64,000 nucleotides of DNA. Source: Eubacterium sp. Lineage in GTDB: Bacteria > Bacillota > Clostridia > Oscillospirales > Acutalibacteraceae. Position numbers and translations under genes: made by a program. The notes under the pieces were generated by a model. That model was not told the origin of the DNA, did no database searches, and saw only the letters and a program-made list of their open reading frames with translations. The stretch lies in contig JARHZA010000001.1 of NCBI GenBank assembly GCA_029258375.1, forward strand, positions 849,564 through 913,563, written 5' to 3'. Within the stretch, counting starts at the first letter, position 1. Each line of letters begins with the position of its first letter. Below, one piece after another: positions 20,869 through 29,510 of this stretch.

Positions 20869-21116
20869 AACTCTTAATAAGTTAATTATACTCTTTTGAA
20901 TAATAATATTTCCATTATCTTTTAGCCATTTATTCCTTATTATATTGGGATAGAATTGTTTTGATTTGATTCCTGAAAAAATTTAAAAATAATTAATTTA
21001 TTTTAGACTTAATTAAAAATATAAGCAAATATAAGATTTAAATTAGTGATTTAAAAGTAATAATAATGTAATTTTAATATAAATTAAGTTTTAATTAAAA
21101 AGAAAGAATTTCAAAT

Positions 21117-21272
21117 ATGGTTAATTAGGATTTTATTCTAACAAAAAATGTATCACAAATTAAAAATAAAAAATATTCGTTTTACATAAAATCTTGTAAG
21201 CATGGTTATAGGTTGATTAAAAATGAAGTAAAAGAACCGTTAGAATGTATAAACGAAATTAATTATGAATAA
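21117..21272 (+). pseudogene. Decayed small ORF with in-frame amber stop
   Basis: ATG GTT AAT TAG then an open frame DFILTKNVSQIKNKKYSFYIKSCKHGYRLIKNEVKEPLECINEINYE*; no other coding signal in 20.87-22.05 kb. Confidence 0.3.
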
Positions 21273-21817
21273 ACTGTTTGCAAATTTTCGTTGTTAAATT
21301 GATTTATAAAAACACAAATAGCAATTATTGTAAAATTAGTTAATATCTAAATGAAAATTATGATAAAGAAATATGCAATGGATTAGACAAAATTAAGCAA
21401 TTTATAACGAAATTTATTATTTTAAAGTTATTGATGGTCAACTAATGTCAACAATAATTGCTATAATGTTAAAGTTTTAGAAAATAATAAAATATAAATT
21501 TTGATTTTGCTTTGAATTGTAAGAATTATAGACGAGTTTTATATATCAAAAGAAAAAATTCAATAGAAACATGGTTAAATAAAGTTTAGAGGGAAATATT
21601 TATTACAAAAGTTTAAAGTAATTTGTTTTTCATTTTGTATAAAATTAATTCAAATAATAAATTTGAAAAATCCTAATGTTGTCATTACAAATTTGATTTA
21701 TGACGAACGTAATAAAAACGAGAATAAGCAGAGATATATGAATATGATCGTTCGAAGACGGTTTTGTTAGGTGTATTTAATAATTTAATTAAAACTACTA
21801 TTTGTGTACTACATTAT

Positions 21818-21852
21818 AAAAAACGATACCATTATTTTGGTATCGTTTTTGG
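21818..21852 (+). terminator. Strong stem-loop terminator
   Basis: aaaaacgatacca-ttatttt-ggtatcgttttt. Confidence 0.75.
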
Positions 21853-22054
21853 TTTTTGGTCCTAAAAATAGCACACATTTTACAAAATGTTGTTTTTATT
21901 CACAAAATGTGATATATTTAGTTTATATGATGTATAAATCTAATCTTTATTAAACGAGTAATTTATTTACGTTTGAATTAAAATATAAATTGTGTGAGTT
22001 ATCAAAATGGTTTATAGCTAATTTATTTAATATTAGTTTTTTGAGGAGTTAATT

Positions 22055-23575
22055 ATGGCTACTAAAAATAATGATAAAAACAATGCCAATATAGGATTTG
22101 AAAAACAAATTTGGGATGCTGCTTGTGTTCTTTGGGGACATATTCCTGCAGCAGAATATAGAAAAGTAATTGTAGGTTTAATATTCTTGCGTTATATATC
22201 AAGCGCTTTTGAAAAGCGCTACGAAGAGCTTGTTGTTGAAGGTGACGGCTTTGAAGATGATAGAGATGCTTACATTGAAGAAAATATTTTTTTTGTTCCA
22301 AAAGAAGCTCGATGGAGTAAGATTGCTTCAGCAGCACACACTCCAGAAATTGGAACAGTTATCGATGATGCGATGAGAGCTATTGAAAAAGAAAATACAA
22401 CTTTAAAAAATGTGTTGCCTAAAAATTATGCAAGTCCTGATTTAGATAAGCGTGTGTTAGGTGAAGTTGTTGACCTTTTCACTAATAATATGAATATGGA
22501 TGATACCGAAGAAAGTAAAGACTTACTTGGTCGTACTTATGAATATTGTATCGCTCAATTTGCTGCTTATGAAGGAGTTAAGGGTGGGGAATTCTATACG
22601 CCATCAAGTGTTGTAAAAACTATTGTTGAGATTTTAAAACCTTTTGCAAATTGTCGTGTATATGACCCAGCCTGTGGTTCTGGTGGTATGTTTGTACAAA
22701 GTGCTAAATTTATACAAGCTCATAGCGGAAATAGAGGACAAATCTCTGTTTACGGACAAGAAAGCAATGCTGATACTTGGAAAATGGCAAAAATGAATAT
22801 GGCAATTCGTGGAATTGATGCCAACTTTGGTCCATATCATGCTGATACATTTTTTAATGATTTACATTCAACATTAAAAGCAGATTTTATAATGGCGAAT
22901 CCTCCATTTAACTTGAAAAACTGGGGCGCTGATAAATTACAGGATGATGTTCGTTGGAAATATGGAATACCTCCAGCAGGTAATGCGAACTATGCTTGGA
23001 TTCAACATATGATACATCATCTTGCACCAAATGGAAAAATTGGTCTTGTCCTTGCAAATGGTGCATTATCTACTCAATCTTCAGGAGAAGGGGAAATTCG
23101 TAAAAAAATAATTCAGGATGATCTTATTGAAGGCATTGTTGCTATGCCAACACAATTATTTTATAGCGTTACAATTCCAGTTACACTTTGGTTCATAACT
23201 AAAAATAAAAAGCAAAAAGGTAAAACTTTGTTTATCGATGCTCGTAATATGGGTTATATGGTTGACCGTAAGCACAGAGATTTTACTGATGAAGATATTC
23301 AAAAACTCGCAGATACATTTGAACAATTCCAAAATGGAACACTTGAAGATGTAAAAGGCTTTTGTCGTGTTGCTGATCTTCAAGAAATTGAAAAACAAGA
23401 TTTTATTCTCACACCTGGTAGATATGTAGGTATAGAAGAACAAGAAGATGATGGAGAACCATTTGAAGAAAAAATGAGTCGCTTAACATCTGAATTATCT
23501 GAAATGTTTACTAAGTCTCATGAACTCGAAGAAGAAATTCGTAAGAATTTGGGTGCTATCGGATATGAAATATAA
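22055..23575 (+). CDS. hsdM: Type I restriction-modification DNA methyltransferase subunit HsdM
   Basis: YDPACGSGGMFVQ, MANPPFNLKNWG, GGEFYTPSSVVK. Confidence 0.97.
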   Translation: MATKNNDKNNANIGFEKQIWDAACVLWGHIPAAEYRKVIVGLIFLRYISSAFEKRYEELVVEGDGFEDDRDAYIEENIFFVPKEARWSKIASAAHTPEIGTVIDDAMRAIEKENTTLKNVLPKNYASPDLDKRVLGEVVDLFTNNMNMDDTEESKDLLGRTYEYCIAQFAAYEGVKGGEFYTPSSVVKTIVEILKPFANCRVYDPACGSGGMFVQSAKFIQAHSGNRGQISVYGQESNADTWKMAKMNMAIRGIDANFGPYHADTFFNDLHSTLKADFIMANPPFNLKNWGADKLQDDVRWKYGIPPAGNANYAWIQHMIHHLAPNGKIGLVLANGALSTQSSGEGEIRKKIIQDDLIEGIVAMPTQLFYSVTIPVTLWFITKNKKQKGKTLFIDARNMGYMVDRKHRDFTDEDIQKLADTFEQFQNGTLEDVKGFCRVADLQEIEKQDFILTPGRYVGIEEQEDDGEPFEEKMSRLTSELSEMFTKSHELEEEIRKNLGAIGYEI

Positions 23576-24023
23576 AAAAATCAAAGTTAAAGTAAAACCA
23601 AAGCAAAAAGAGCAACAAACAATTAAATTGGATGATGAGCAAGTAAAGAGTATAATTGATGAAATTACAGAGTTAACCGAGTGGTCAACAAATAAGATTG
23701 TTGATGAATCACATCCAATAATGAATAATATTGAATGTAAAAATCATTCTGCAAAAGATTCGTTTTCTGTAATTATACGTATTGTTTTAGCTTTAGTATT
23801 TTGGATATTTGGAATTTTTATATTTAATAGTGTAGTTCAAAATTGGTCTGATTATTGGATTGGCGGTATAAATAATTTTGCAACGATAGTTTTGTTAATT
23901 ATACCTGTAATTTGTTTATTCTTGGGAATAGATGTAATAAAAGAGAAAGATAAAAATTATTTAATTTCACTATTTTCAGCTTTGGTATCTTTAACTGCAC
24001 TAATTGTTGCAATAGTTAAATAA
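23565..24023 (+). CDS. Small membrane protein embedded in hsd operon
   Basis: ATG 23565 overlaps the hsdM stop; 152 aa with about three hydrophobic helices (VIIRIVLALVFWIFGIFIF, FATIVLLIIPVICLFLGI, LISLFSALVSLTALIVAIV). Confidence 0.65.
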   Translation: MKYKKIKVKVKPKQKEQQTIKLDDEQVKSIIDEITELTEWSTNKIVDESHPIMNNIECKNHSAKDSFSVIIRIVLALVFWIFGIFIFNSVVQNWSDYWIGGINNFATIVLLIIPVICLFLGIDVIKEKDKNYLISLFSALVSLTALIVAIVK

Positions 24024-24061
24024 TGATTGTTGTCTTGTTAAGTACAAAAAGAGAGTTAGAT

Positions 24062-24292
24062 AATTAGAGTGCTTTGGCTTGCAGAGCAAGGGTTAGCATC
24101 ATATCTTGCTATAGCGTCGCTCATAGTATTGTTAGTTATTTGTATTACAAAAGTAATAATTAAAACTAATACTGAAGGAGATGAGGCTATGGTGAATAAA
24201 AAAAGAGAAATTGTTAATGTGATGGTGGAGTGTTTATTTTCTATGGGCACAAACATAGCAGGCAATGCTCTGCTAGCCAAAGCACTCTAATT
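24062..24292. repeat. 231-bp segment bounded by 27-bp inverted repeats
   Basis: 24062-24088 aattagagtgctttggcttgcagagca; reverse complement of 24266-24292 is aattagagtgctttggctagcagagca (26/27 identical). Confidence 0.9.
24069..24290 (+). CDS. Possible small TM protein spanning the inverted-repeat segment
   Basis: GTG-start 73-aa ORF from one inverted repeat to the other; internal ATG 24189 follows ggagatgaggct. Coding status uncertain. Confidence 0.3.
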   Translation: MLWLAEQGLASYLAIASLIVLLVICITKVIIKTNTEGDEAMVNKKREIVNVMVECLFSMGTNIAGNALLAKAL

Positions 24293-24355
24293 GTATTTTT
24301 AGTATGATATGTTCAAATTGAGTAGCATTTATATATTGATAGGTAGGTAAACAAT

Positions 24356-25585
24356 ATGACTGAATGGAAAAATGTCAACCTTTCTGACATTGCTTATATT
24401 AACCCAAAAGAAAGACTGTCGAAGGGAACTTTTGCAAGGAAAATACCAATGGATGTTTTGAAACCATTTTGTAGAGACATAAATAGTTTTAGCTTTGAAA
24501 CTTTTTCTAGTGGTACGAAATTTAGAAATGGTGACACTATAATGGCAAGAATTACGCCTTGTTTAGAAAATGGTAAGACTGCCATGGTTAATTTGTTAGA
24601 TGATGGTGAGGTTGGATTTGGGTCTACTGAATATATTGTTTTTAGGGCAAAACCAAATGTTACTGATCCTTATTTTTTATATTACTTAGTTACCAGCTCA
24701 TTAGTTCGAAATCCTGCAATTAAGTCTATGGTTGGTTCATCAGGTAGGCAGAGGGTACAAATTGATGTTATAAAAAATTTGCAAATTGCTACACCTGAAT
24801 ATCAAGAACAAACAAAGATTGCTAATATATTAAAAATACTTGATGATAAAATTGAATTAAATAATAAAATAAACAATAATTTAGCTGAACAAATTAAAAC
24901 TATTTGCACGGCTTGGTTATCTGATTATGTACCCTTTGGCGGAGTAATGCCACCAGATTGGTCGGAAACATCATTAGCTGACATTGCAGAATTTATTAGT
25001 GGGTATTCATACAAAGGCAACGAACTAACAGAATCAACAATAGCAATGGCTACAATTAAAAACTTTGACCGTAAAGGTGGTTTTAAATTAGATGGTTACA
25101 AGGAAATTATACCTTCGTCTAAATTAAAAGATATACAACACGCTGACTTATTTGATACATTGGTTGCCCATACAGATCTAACGCAAAATGCTGAAGTTAT
25201 AGGTAATGCAGAACTGGTAATGAGCAAGTCTGGATATGAAGACATTGTATTTTCAATGGATTTAGTAAAGGTTTTACCTAAAACTGATAAAGTTTCTAAA
25301 TTTTTAATTGCTGCAATTCTTCAAGATAGAAAATTCAAAGCACATTGCTTAGGTTATGTAAACGGTACTACTGTTTTGCATTTAAGTAAAAAGGCGTTAC
25401 CTGAATATAAGTTATTTCTACCGAAAGAGCTTTCTGTATTAAAGCCATTGGATGAAATTGTAACAGCTTTATATCAGCAAATGTCAACAAATATTATTGA
25501 AAATATACATCTTGAACAAATTAAAAATTCACTTTTACCCAAACTAATGTCTGGAGAGTTGGATGTTTCTAACATTGCTTTTTAA
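24356..25585 (+). CDS. hsdS: Type I restriction specificity subunit HsdS (complete, expressed orientation)
   Basis: Two TRDs with DDKIELNNKINNNLAEQI central repeat and C-terminal SLLPKLMSGELDVSNI. Confidence 0.95.
   Translation: MTEWKNVNLSDIAYINPKERLSKGTFARKIPMDVLKPFCRDINSFSFETFSSGTKFRNGDTIMARITPCLENGKTAMVNLLDDGEVGFGSTEYIVFRAKPNVTDPYFLYYLVTSSLVRNPAIKSMVGSSGRQRVQIDVIKNLQIATPEYQEQTKIANILKILDDKIELNNKINNNLAEQIKTICTAWLSDYVPFGGVMPPDWSETSLADIAEFISGYSYKGNELTESTIAMATIKNFDRKGGFKLDGYKEIIPSSKLKDIQHADLFDTLVAHTDLTQNAEVIGNAELVMSKSGYEDIVFSMDLVKVLPKTDKVSKFLIAAILQDRKFKAHCLGYVNGTTVLHLSKKALPEYKLFLPKELSVLKPLDEIVTALYQQMSTNIIENIHLEQIKNSLLPKLMSGELDVSNIAF
24869..24884 (+). repeat. 16-bp recombination-site candidate A
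   Basis: ATAAACAATAATTTAG, in frame (INNNL) in hsdS. Confidence 0.85.
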
Positions 25586-26124
25586 GCCACTAAATTATTG
25601 TTTATCTCGCAGTTTGTATCTATTTTTTCATCAATAGAAGACAATAATGTTCCTATCTTTTCTTGAATAAACAAATTAGGACATTTTATTTCATATTGCG
25701 AAAAATTAGATTTATTAACAATCGGAACAGCTGTTGAAGTTTTACTATGAAAATTCAGCACTTTACCAAGTTGAATCATAGAATAATAAATAAAATCAAC
25801 ATTATATTTATCTTTATTAACAATAATCGAATTTATTTGCTGATTAGTTACTGTGTCCTCTGTTGTAATAACAACTTTACCCAAATCAGAACCAATGCAA
25901 CTTACACATACTGACTCAGCAGGGATTACATTGTTTTTCACTGAATTTCTTCCCACATCTGAAAGAGATTTATTTGTATTTTTTACATATTTTACATTCA
26001 TATCATCTGACGGAGTAAGAAATGGTGTCTCGCCTCCATAATTCTGTGGTTCAGATGTTTTGGGAGTTTTGCCTGTAATTATTTTCCCTATATCTGATAC
26101 TTGAATTGTTTTCCATTCAGCCAT
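25582..26124 (-). CDS. HsdS half-gene (TRD1 cassette, inverted), truncated right after site B
   Basis: MAEWKTIQVSDIGKIITGKTPKT...SSIDEKIDTNCEINNNLVA*; homologous layout to the first half of the expressed HsdS. Confidence 0.9.
   Translation of the reverse strand: MAEWKTIQVSDIGKIITGKTPKTSEPQNYGGETPFLTPSDDMNVKYVKNTNKSLSDVGRNSVKNNVIPAESVCVSCIGSDLGKVVITTEDTVTNQQINSIIVNKDKYNVDFIYYSMIQLGKVLNFHSKTSTAVPIVNKSNFSQYEIKCPNLFIQEKIGTLLSSIDEKIDTNCEINNNLVA
25590..25605 (-). repeat. 16-bp recombination-site candidate B (inverted)
   Basis: CTAAATTATTGTTTAT = reverse complement of site A. Confidence 0.85.
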
Positions 26125-26136
26125 ATTTCTACCTCA

Positions 26137-27117
26137 CTATCCTATATATTTTCGATGAGCAATCTTAACATTACTCTGCTTAACCATTGCGTACTGCAAT
26201 GTTGTATCTATTCTTTTATGCCCTAATAATTGCTGTAATTGTTCTATGGGCATTCCTTTATCTATCGCCATCGTTGCAAGTGTTCTTCTAAATTTATGTG
26301 GGTGAACCTTTTTAATTCCTATGTTTTTTCCCATATTTCTTAATCGTGATTCAATTCCACCTATTGACATACGAGAATATGGTGCTTTCAAAGATACGAA
26401 TAATGCTGGATCACCATCAATCCTACTATCTAAATAAGTTTGTAAATGTAGTTTGGTTCTAGCATCGAAATATACCATTCGTTCTTTGTCACCTTTACCA
26501 AATACAACACATTCTCGTTCATTAAAGTTAATATCACTTCGATTTAGTAAAACTAATTCTCCTACACGCATACCAGTAGAAGCTAATATATCTATCAGTG
26601 CTAAATCTCTTATCTCACAACAGTTATCTCTCATCAGTTCAAGTGTTTCATCAGAATAAGTTTCTTTTATATTACTTGCTGTTTTGACCTTATGAATTCG
26701 TCTAACTGGACTTTTTAGTATATAATCTTCATCTTCGAGCCAAGAAAAGAACGAAGATAAAATTCGACGAATGTTATCTATTGTAACTCTACTAGAATGT
26801 TTTTCTGTTTGATATTGTGTTAAATACGACCTTATATCATCAGTGCCAATTTCTTTAACACCTTTTTCTACAGAATTTAACATTGTTCTAATTGTTGATT
26901 CATAATAAGCTAATGACTTTTCTGAACATCCTTCTATTCTCTTTGCCGAAAGAAAAAGCTCAACAAAATCTTGTTCTTCCTCTTGGTTTGAATCAAATTC
27001 TGTTACTTCATATTTCCATAATGTATGAAGTAATACTTCTTGTAATTTTTCTATTTGTGCATTGTTTAGAAATGGTAGCATTCCTTGCAAAACATCGTTT
27101 ATAAGTATTTGTTTCAT
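26137..27117 (-). CDS. Tyrosine recombinase (XerC/D-like), putative hsdS shufflase
   Basis: LASTGMRVGELVLLNR, HPHKFRRTLATMAIDKG, LQQLLGHKRIDTTLQYAMV. Confidence 0.93.
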   Translation of the reverse strand: MKQILINDVLQGMLPFLNNAQIEKLQEVLLHTLWKYEVTEFDSNQEEEQDFVELFLSAKRIEGCSEKSLAYYESTIRTMLNSVEKGVKEIGTDDIRSYLTQYQTEKHSSRVTIDNIRRILSSFFSWLEDEDYILKSPVRRIHKVKTASNIKETYSDETLELMRDNCCEIRDLALIDILASTGMRVGELVLLNRSDINFNERECVVFGKGDKERMVYFDARTKLHLQTYLDSRIDGDPALFVSLKAPYSRMSIGGIESRLRNMGKNIGIKKVHPHKFRRTLATMAIDKGMPIEQLQQLLGHKRIDTTLQYAMVKQSNVKIAHRKYIG

Positions 27118-27202
27118 AGTAAATTCTCCTTAAAAAAAAGAACCACTATGGAGTGGAGTTCTTAATTATTTTGCCACTCACAAAATTAATTAAATTTTTG
27201 AT

Positions 27203-27394
27203 TTAAAATATGTCAATATCATCATGATCTTCCCCATCATAATGATTATAGTAGTGAAATCCATCTTCTAATGGTTTTCCACATTCACAACATATATCCC
27301 AATAACCAAACTCATCTTCATAAGTTGTTAAAACTTTACATGATAGACATTGACAATAATCTTCTCTTTCTAATTCCTTATTTCCTAATTTCAT
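27203..27394 (-). CDS. Small Cys-rich protein (CPCC/zinc-ribbon-like)
   Basis: YCQCLSCKVLTTYEDEFGYWDICCECGKPLEDGFHYY; strong RBS aggagg 8 nt before ATG. Confidence 0.65.
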   Translation of the reverse strand: MKLGNKELEREDYCQCLSCKVLTTYEDEFGYWDICCECGKPLEDGFHYYNHYDGEDHDDIDIF

Positions 27395-27420
27395 TTTTCA
27401 TTCCTCCTAGTTATAGTTAA

Positions 27421-27436
27421 ATAAACAATAATTTAG
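27421..27436 (+). repeat. 16-bp recombination-site candidate C
   Basis: ATAAACAATAATTTAG. Confidence 0.85.
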
Positions 27437-27440
27437 CGTC

Positions 27441-28079
27441 TTAAAGATCTATTTCTGATACATCCAGCTCCTCAGACATGAGTTTGGGCAACAATGAGTC
27501 ACGAAGCTGCTCTAAATAGCAGATTTCGTCGTAGTTATTGCGAATAGCGGCATCCATTGGAGCAACTATAGCCTCAAATTCATCAATCTTTTCGCTTGAA
27601 GGTATTAGAATTGGCATTCCATTCAGCGAGTTTCTGTTAATTGATCCGAAAACAGTACCTTCTCCATTAAAAACATCTAACTGCTTTTTGAGAGAGTACA
27701 TTGTGTAAAGCACGAATGATTGATGGTTAGTTTTTGAATGAATAGCTGCAAGCCCTCTACCAATACAACAGTCTGTATGAGCAACATTAAGGTCGCCTAC
27801 TGGAGCACGAACACTCATTAATGTGTCGTTGGTACAAGCCATTCGCTTCGGTTCAGTTGTATAAAGACGAACGGATGGAAACCTAAAACCAAATTCAGCT
27901 CGCCCCTGAAAGAAAACAGTGCCGTTTTTGTCCTCGTTATAACTACTGCCGCTCGGAGACTGACCCATTGTAATATCAGCTATATCGCTCACTGTACCTT
28001 CTGCCCAGTCTAAACTTGCATTATCAATGAACATTTGCTGATAGATTGCCTGTGCTTGCTGTTCTAAATTATTGTTTAT
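27441..28079 (-). CDS. Silent HsdS half-gene (TRD2 cassette) lacking its own start
   Basis: Open frame runs from site D: INNNLEQQAQAIYQQMFIDNASLDWAEGTVSDIADITMGQSPSGSS...SLLPKLMSEELDVSEIDL*; no start codon upstream of the site. Confidence 0.88.
   Translation of the reverse strand: MNNNLEQQAQAIYQQMFIDNASLDWAEGTVSDIADITMGQSPSGSSYNEDKNGTVFFQGRAEFGFRFPSVRLYTTEPKRMACTNDTLMSVRAPVGDLNVAHTDCCIGRGLAAIHSKTNHQSFVLYTMYSLKKQLDVFNGEGTVFGSINRNSLNGMPILIPSSEKIDEFEAIVAPMDAAIRNNYDEICYLEQLRDSLLPKLMSEELDVSEIDL
28064..28079 (-). repeat. 16-bp recombination-site candidate D (inverted)
   Basis: CTAAATTATTGTTTAT. Confidence 0.85.
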
Positions 28080-28089
28080 GAGGTGTAAA

Positions 28090-28655
28090 ATGAAAAAAGA
28101 TGATTTGATAAGACATCAATTAGATGGACTAACTTCTGAAGTTTATGAGTGGGAATGTTTAACACCAACAGTATTTTTTAAAGATAAAATAAAATTAGAA
28201 AAATCAGAAAAAGAAATAGTATTGGCTTATTTAAGAGTAGCAGAGTTTGTTTATTACGGAATGTTTAATGATAACAATCCAATACCACATATGAAAGTAA
28301 TTAGAAATAATCAGGTATGTATGCCATTTCTTTATTTATGTCGTTAAGCACTTGAACTTTCAATAAAATGGCGTCTAAAATATGAAAAGAAAAAGTTTTT
28401 TCAGGACATAAATTATCAATCTTACATAGTAGATTAAAAGAAATATCACCATCATTATCCAATAATGATGAACTTTCATTAATTGTAGAAGTGCTTGATG
28501 AGATAGATGATGATGGTTGTAAATTAAGATATAGTAAAGATAAAAATGATAATCTTTATCATGAAAAACCAACTTTTATTAAGGCAGACAGAATTTTAAG
28601 TCTCACAAATAAAGTTTGTAATAATTTAATTGATCCTCTATTAAATAATGATTAG
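28090..28655 (+). pseudogene. Decayed HEPN-like protein
   Basis: MKKDDLIRHQLDG...MPFLYLCR*ALELSIKWRLKYEKKK[frameshift]FSGHKLSILHSRLKEIS...DPLLNND*; in-frame TAA at 28345 and a frameshift near the T-run at about 28394. Confidence 0.6.
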
Positions 28656-28743
28656 AAAATTTAACTTTTGGTTGTTATTGAATTGAATTAAGCAGTATTA
28701 TTATAATTAATTTTATCAAAATATTGTTTTTAGGAGTACATAA

Positions 28744-29505
28744 ATGAAAAGTAATAGAAATACGTCAATTGTATGTGGTGTTTTAGTTGTTGTAAGTGGC
28801 ACTGGACATATTATATTAGAATTGTTTCTTTCTAAAAGTGCTATATATAGTGCGATTCAAGGTGTTATTTCTGGCGTTTTTACTGGCTTTATTGTATCGC
28901 TTGTAGTTTCGTTAATAGGCTATTTTAATGAACGAAATGTAATTATTGAAAAGATTAACAACCATATTAAACAACTCTATTTTAATATGGCTGTTCTTTC
29001 TAAAACAATAGGAAACACTTTGTCACAAATACTCAACGCAAATGAATTACCGATATTATTTTTTAAAAATATTTGTGGATTATCAGAATTGAATATTGAT
29101 TTTTTAGAAAAAATGGATCTTGGATTGTTTGCTCCTTTTTATAAGAAAGAGAAGTATAGTTCTATTTGTGCTCAATTGAAAGAATTTGAGCAAATAAATA
29201 ATAATATTAAAAATATTTCAACTAATCTTGAAATACAAGCTTTAGAATATAATTTAAAATTTTTAGAAATTCAACAAAATCAATTAAAAGGAATACAAAC
29301 AAATATTAATGAGATTAAATTATTAGATGAAAAGAAAAATTTAATCAATATCAAGACTGCAAAATTGCATGAATACACTATGTTAGAAACTATTGAATTA
29401 GATAAAATAGCTAAATATTTTTATGATTGCAAAGGTAATAAAGATTCTTGGATAAAAATAAAAAGTGATTTGTTGTCACAAGTAGACTATATTGTAAAGG
29501 GGTAA
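28744..29505 (+). CDS. Membrane protein with coiled-coil, hsd operon accessory
   Basis: Two N-terminal hydrophobic helices, then a coiled-coil-like region; stop 5 nt before hsdR start. Confidence 0.7.
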   Translation: MKSNRNTSIVCGVLVVVSGTGHIILELFLSKSAIYSAIQGVISGVFTGFIVSLVVSLIGYFNERNVIIEKINNHIKQLYFNMAVLSKTIGNTLSQILNANELPILFFKNICGLSELNIDFLEKMDLGLFAPFYKKEKYSSICAQLKEFEQINNNIKNISTNLEIQALEYNLKFLEIQQNQLKGIQTNINEIKLLDEKKNLINIKTAKLHEYTMLETIELDKIAKYFYDCKGNKDSWIKIKSDLLSQVDYIVKG

Positions 29506-29510
29506 ATTAA

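Noticed and set aside
24056-24280. Minus-strand 74-aa ORF in the inverted-repeat segment
   Set aside because: No RBS seen and fully antisense; kept only as part of the segment description.
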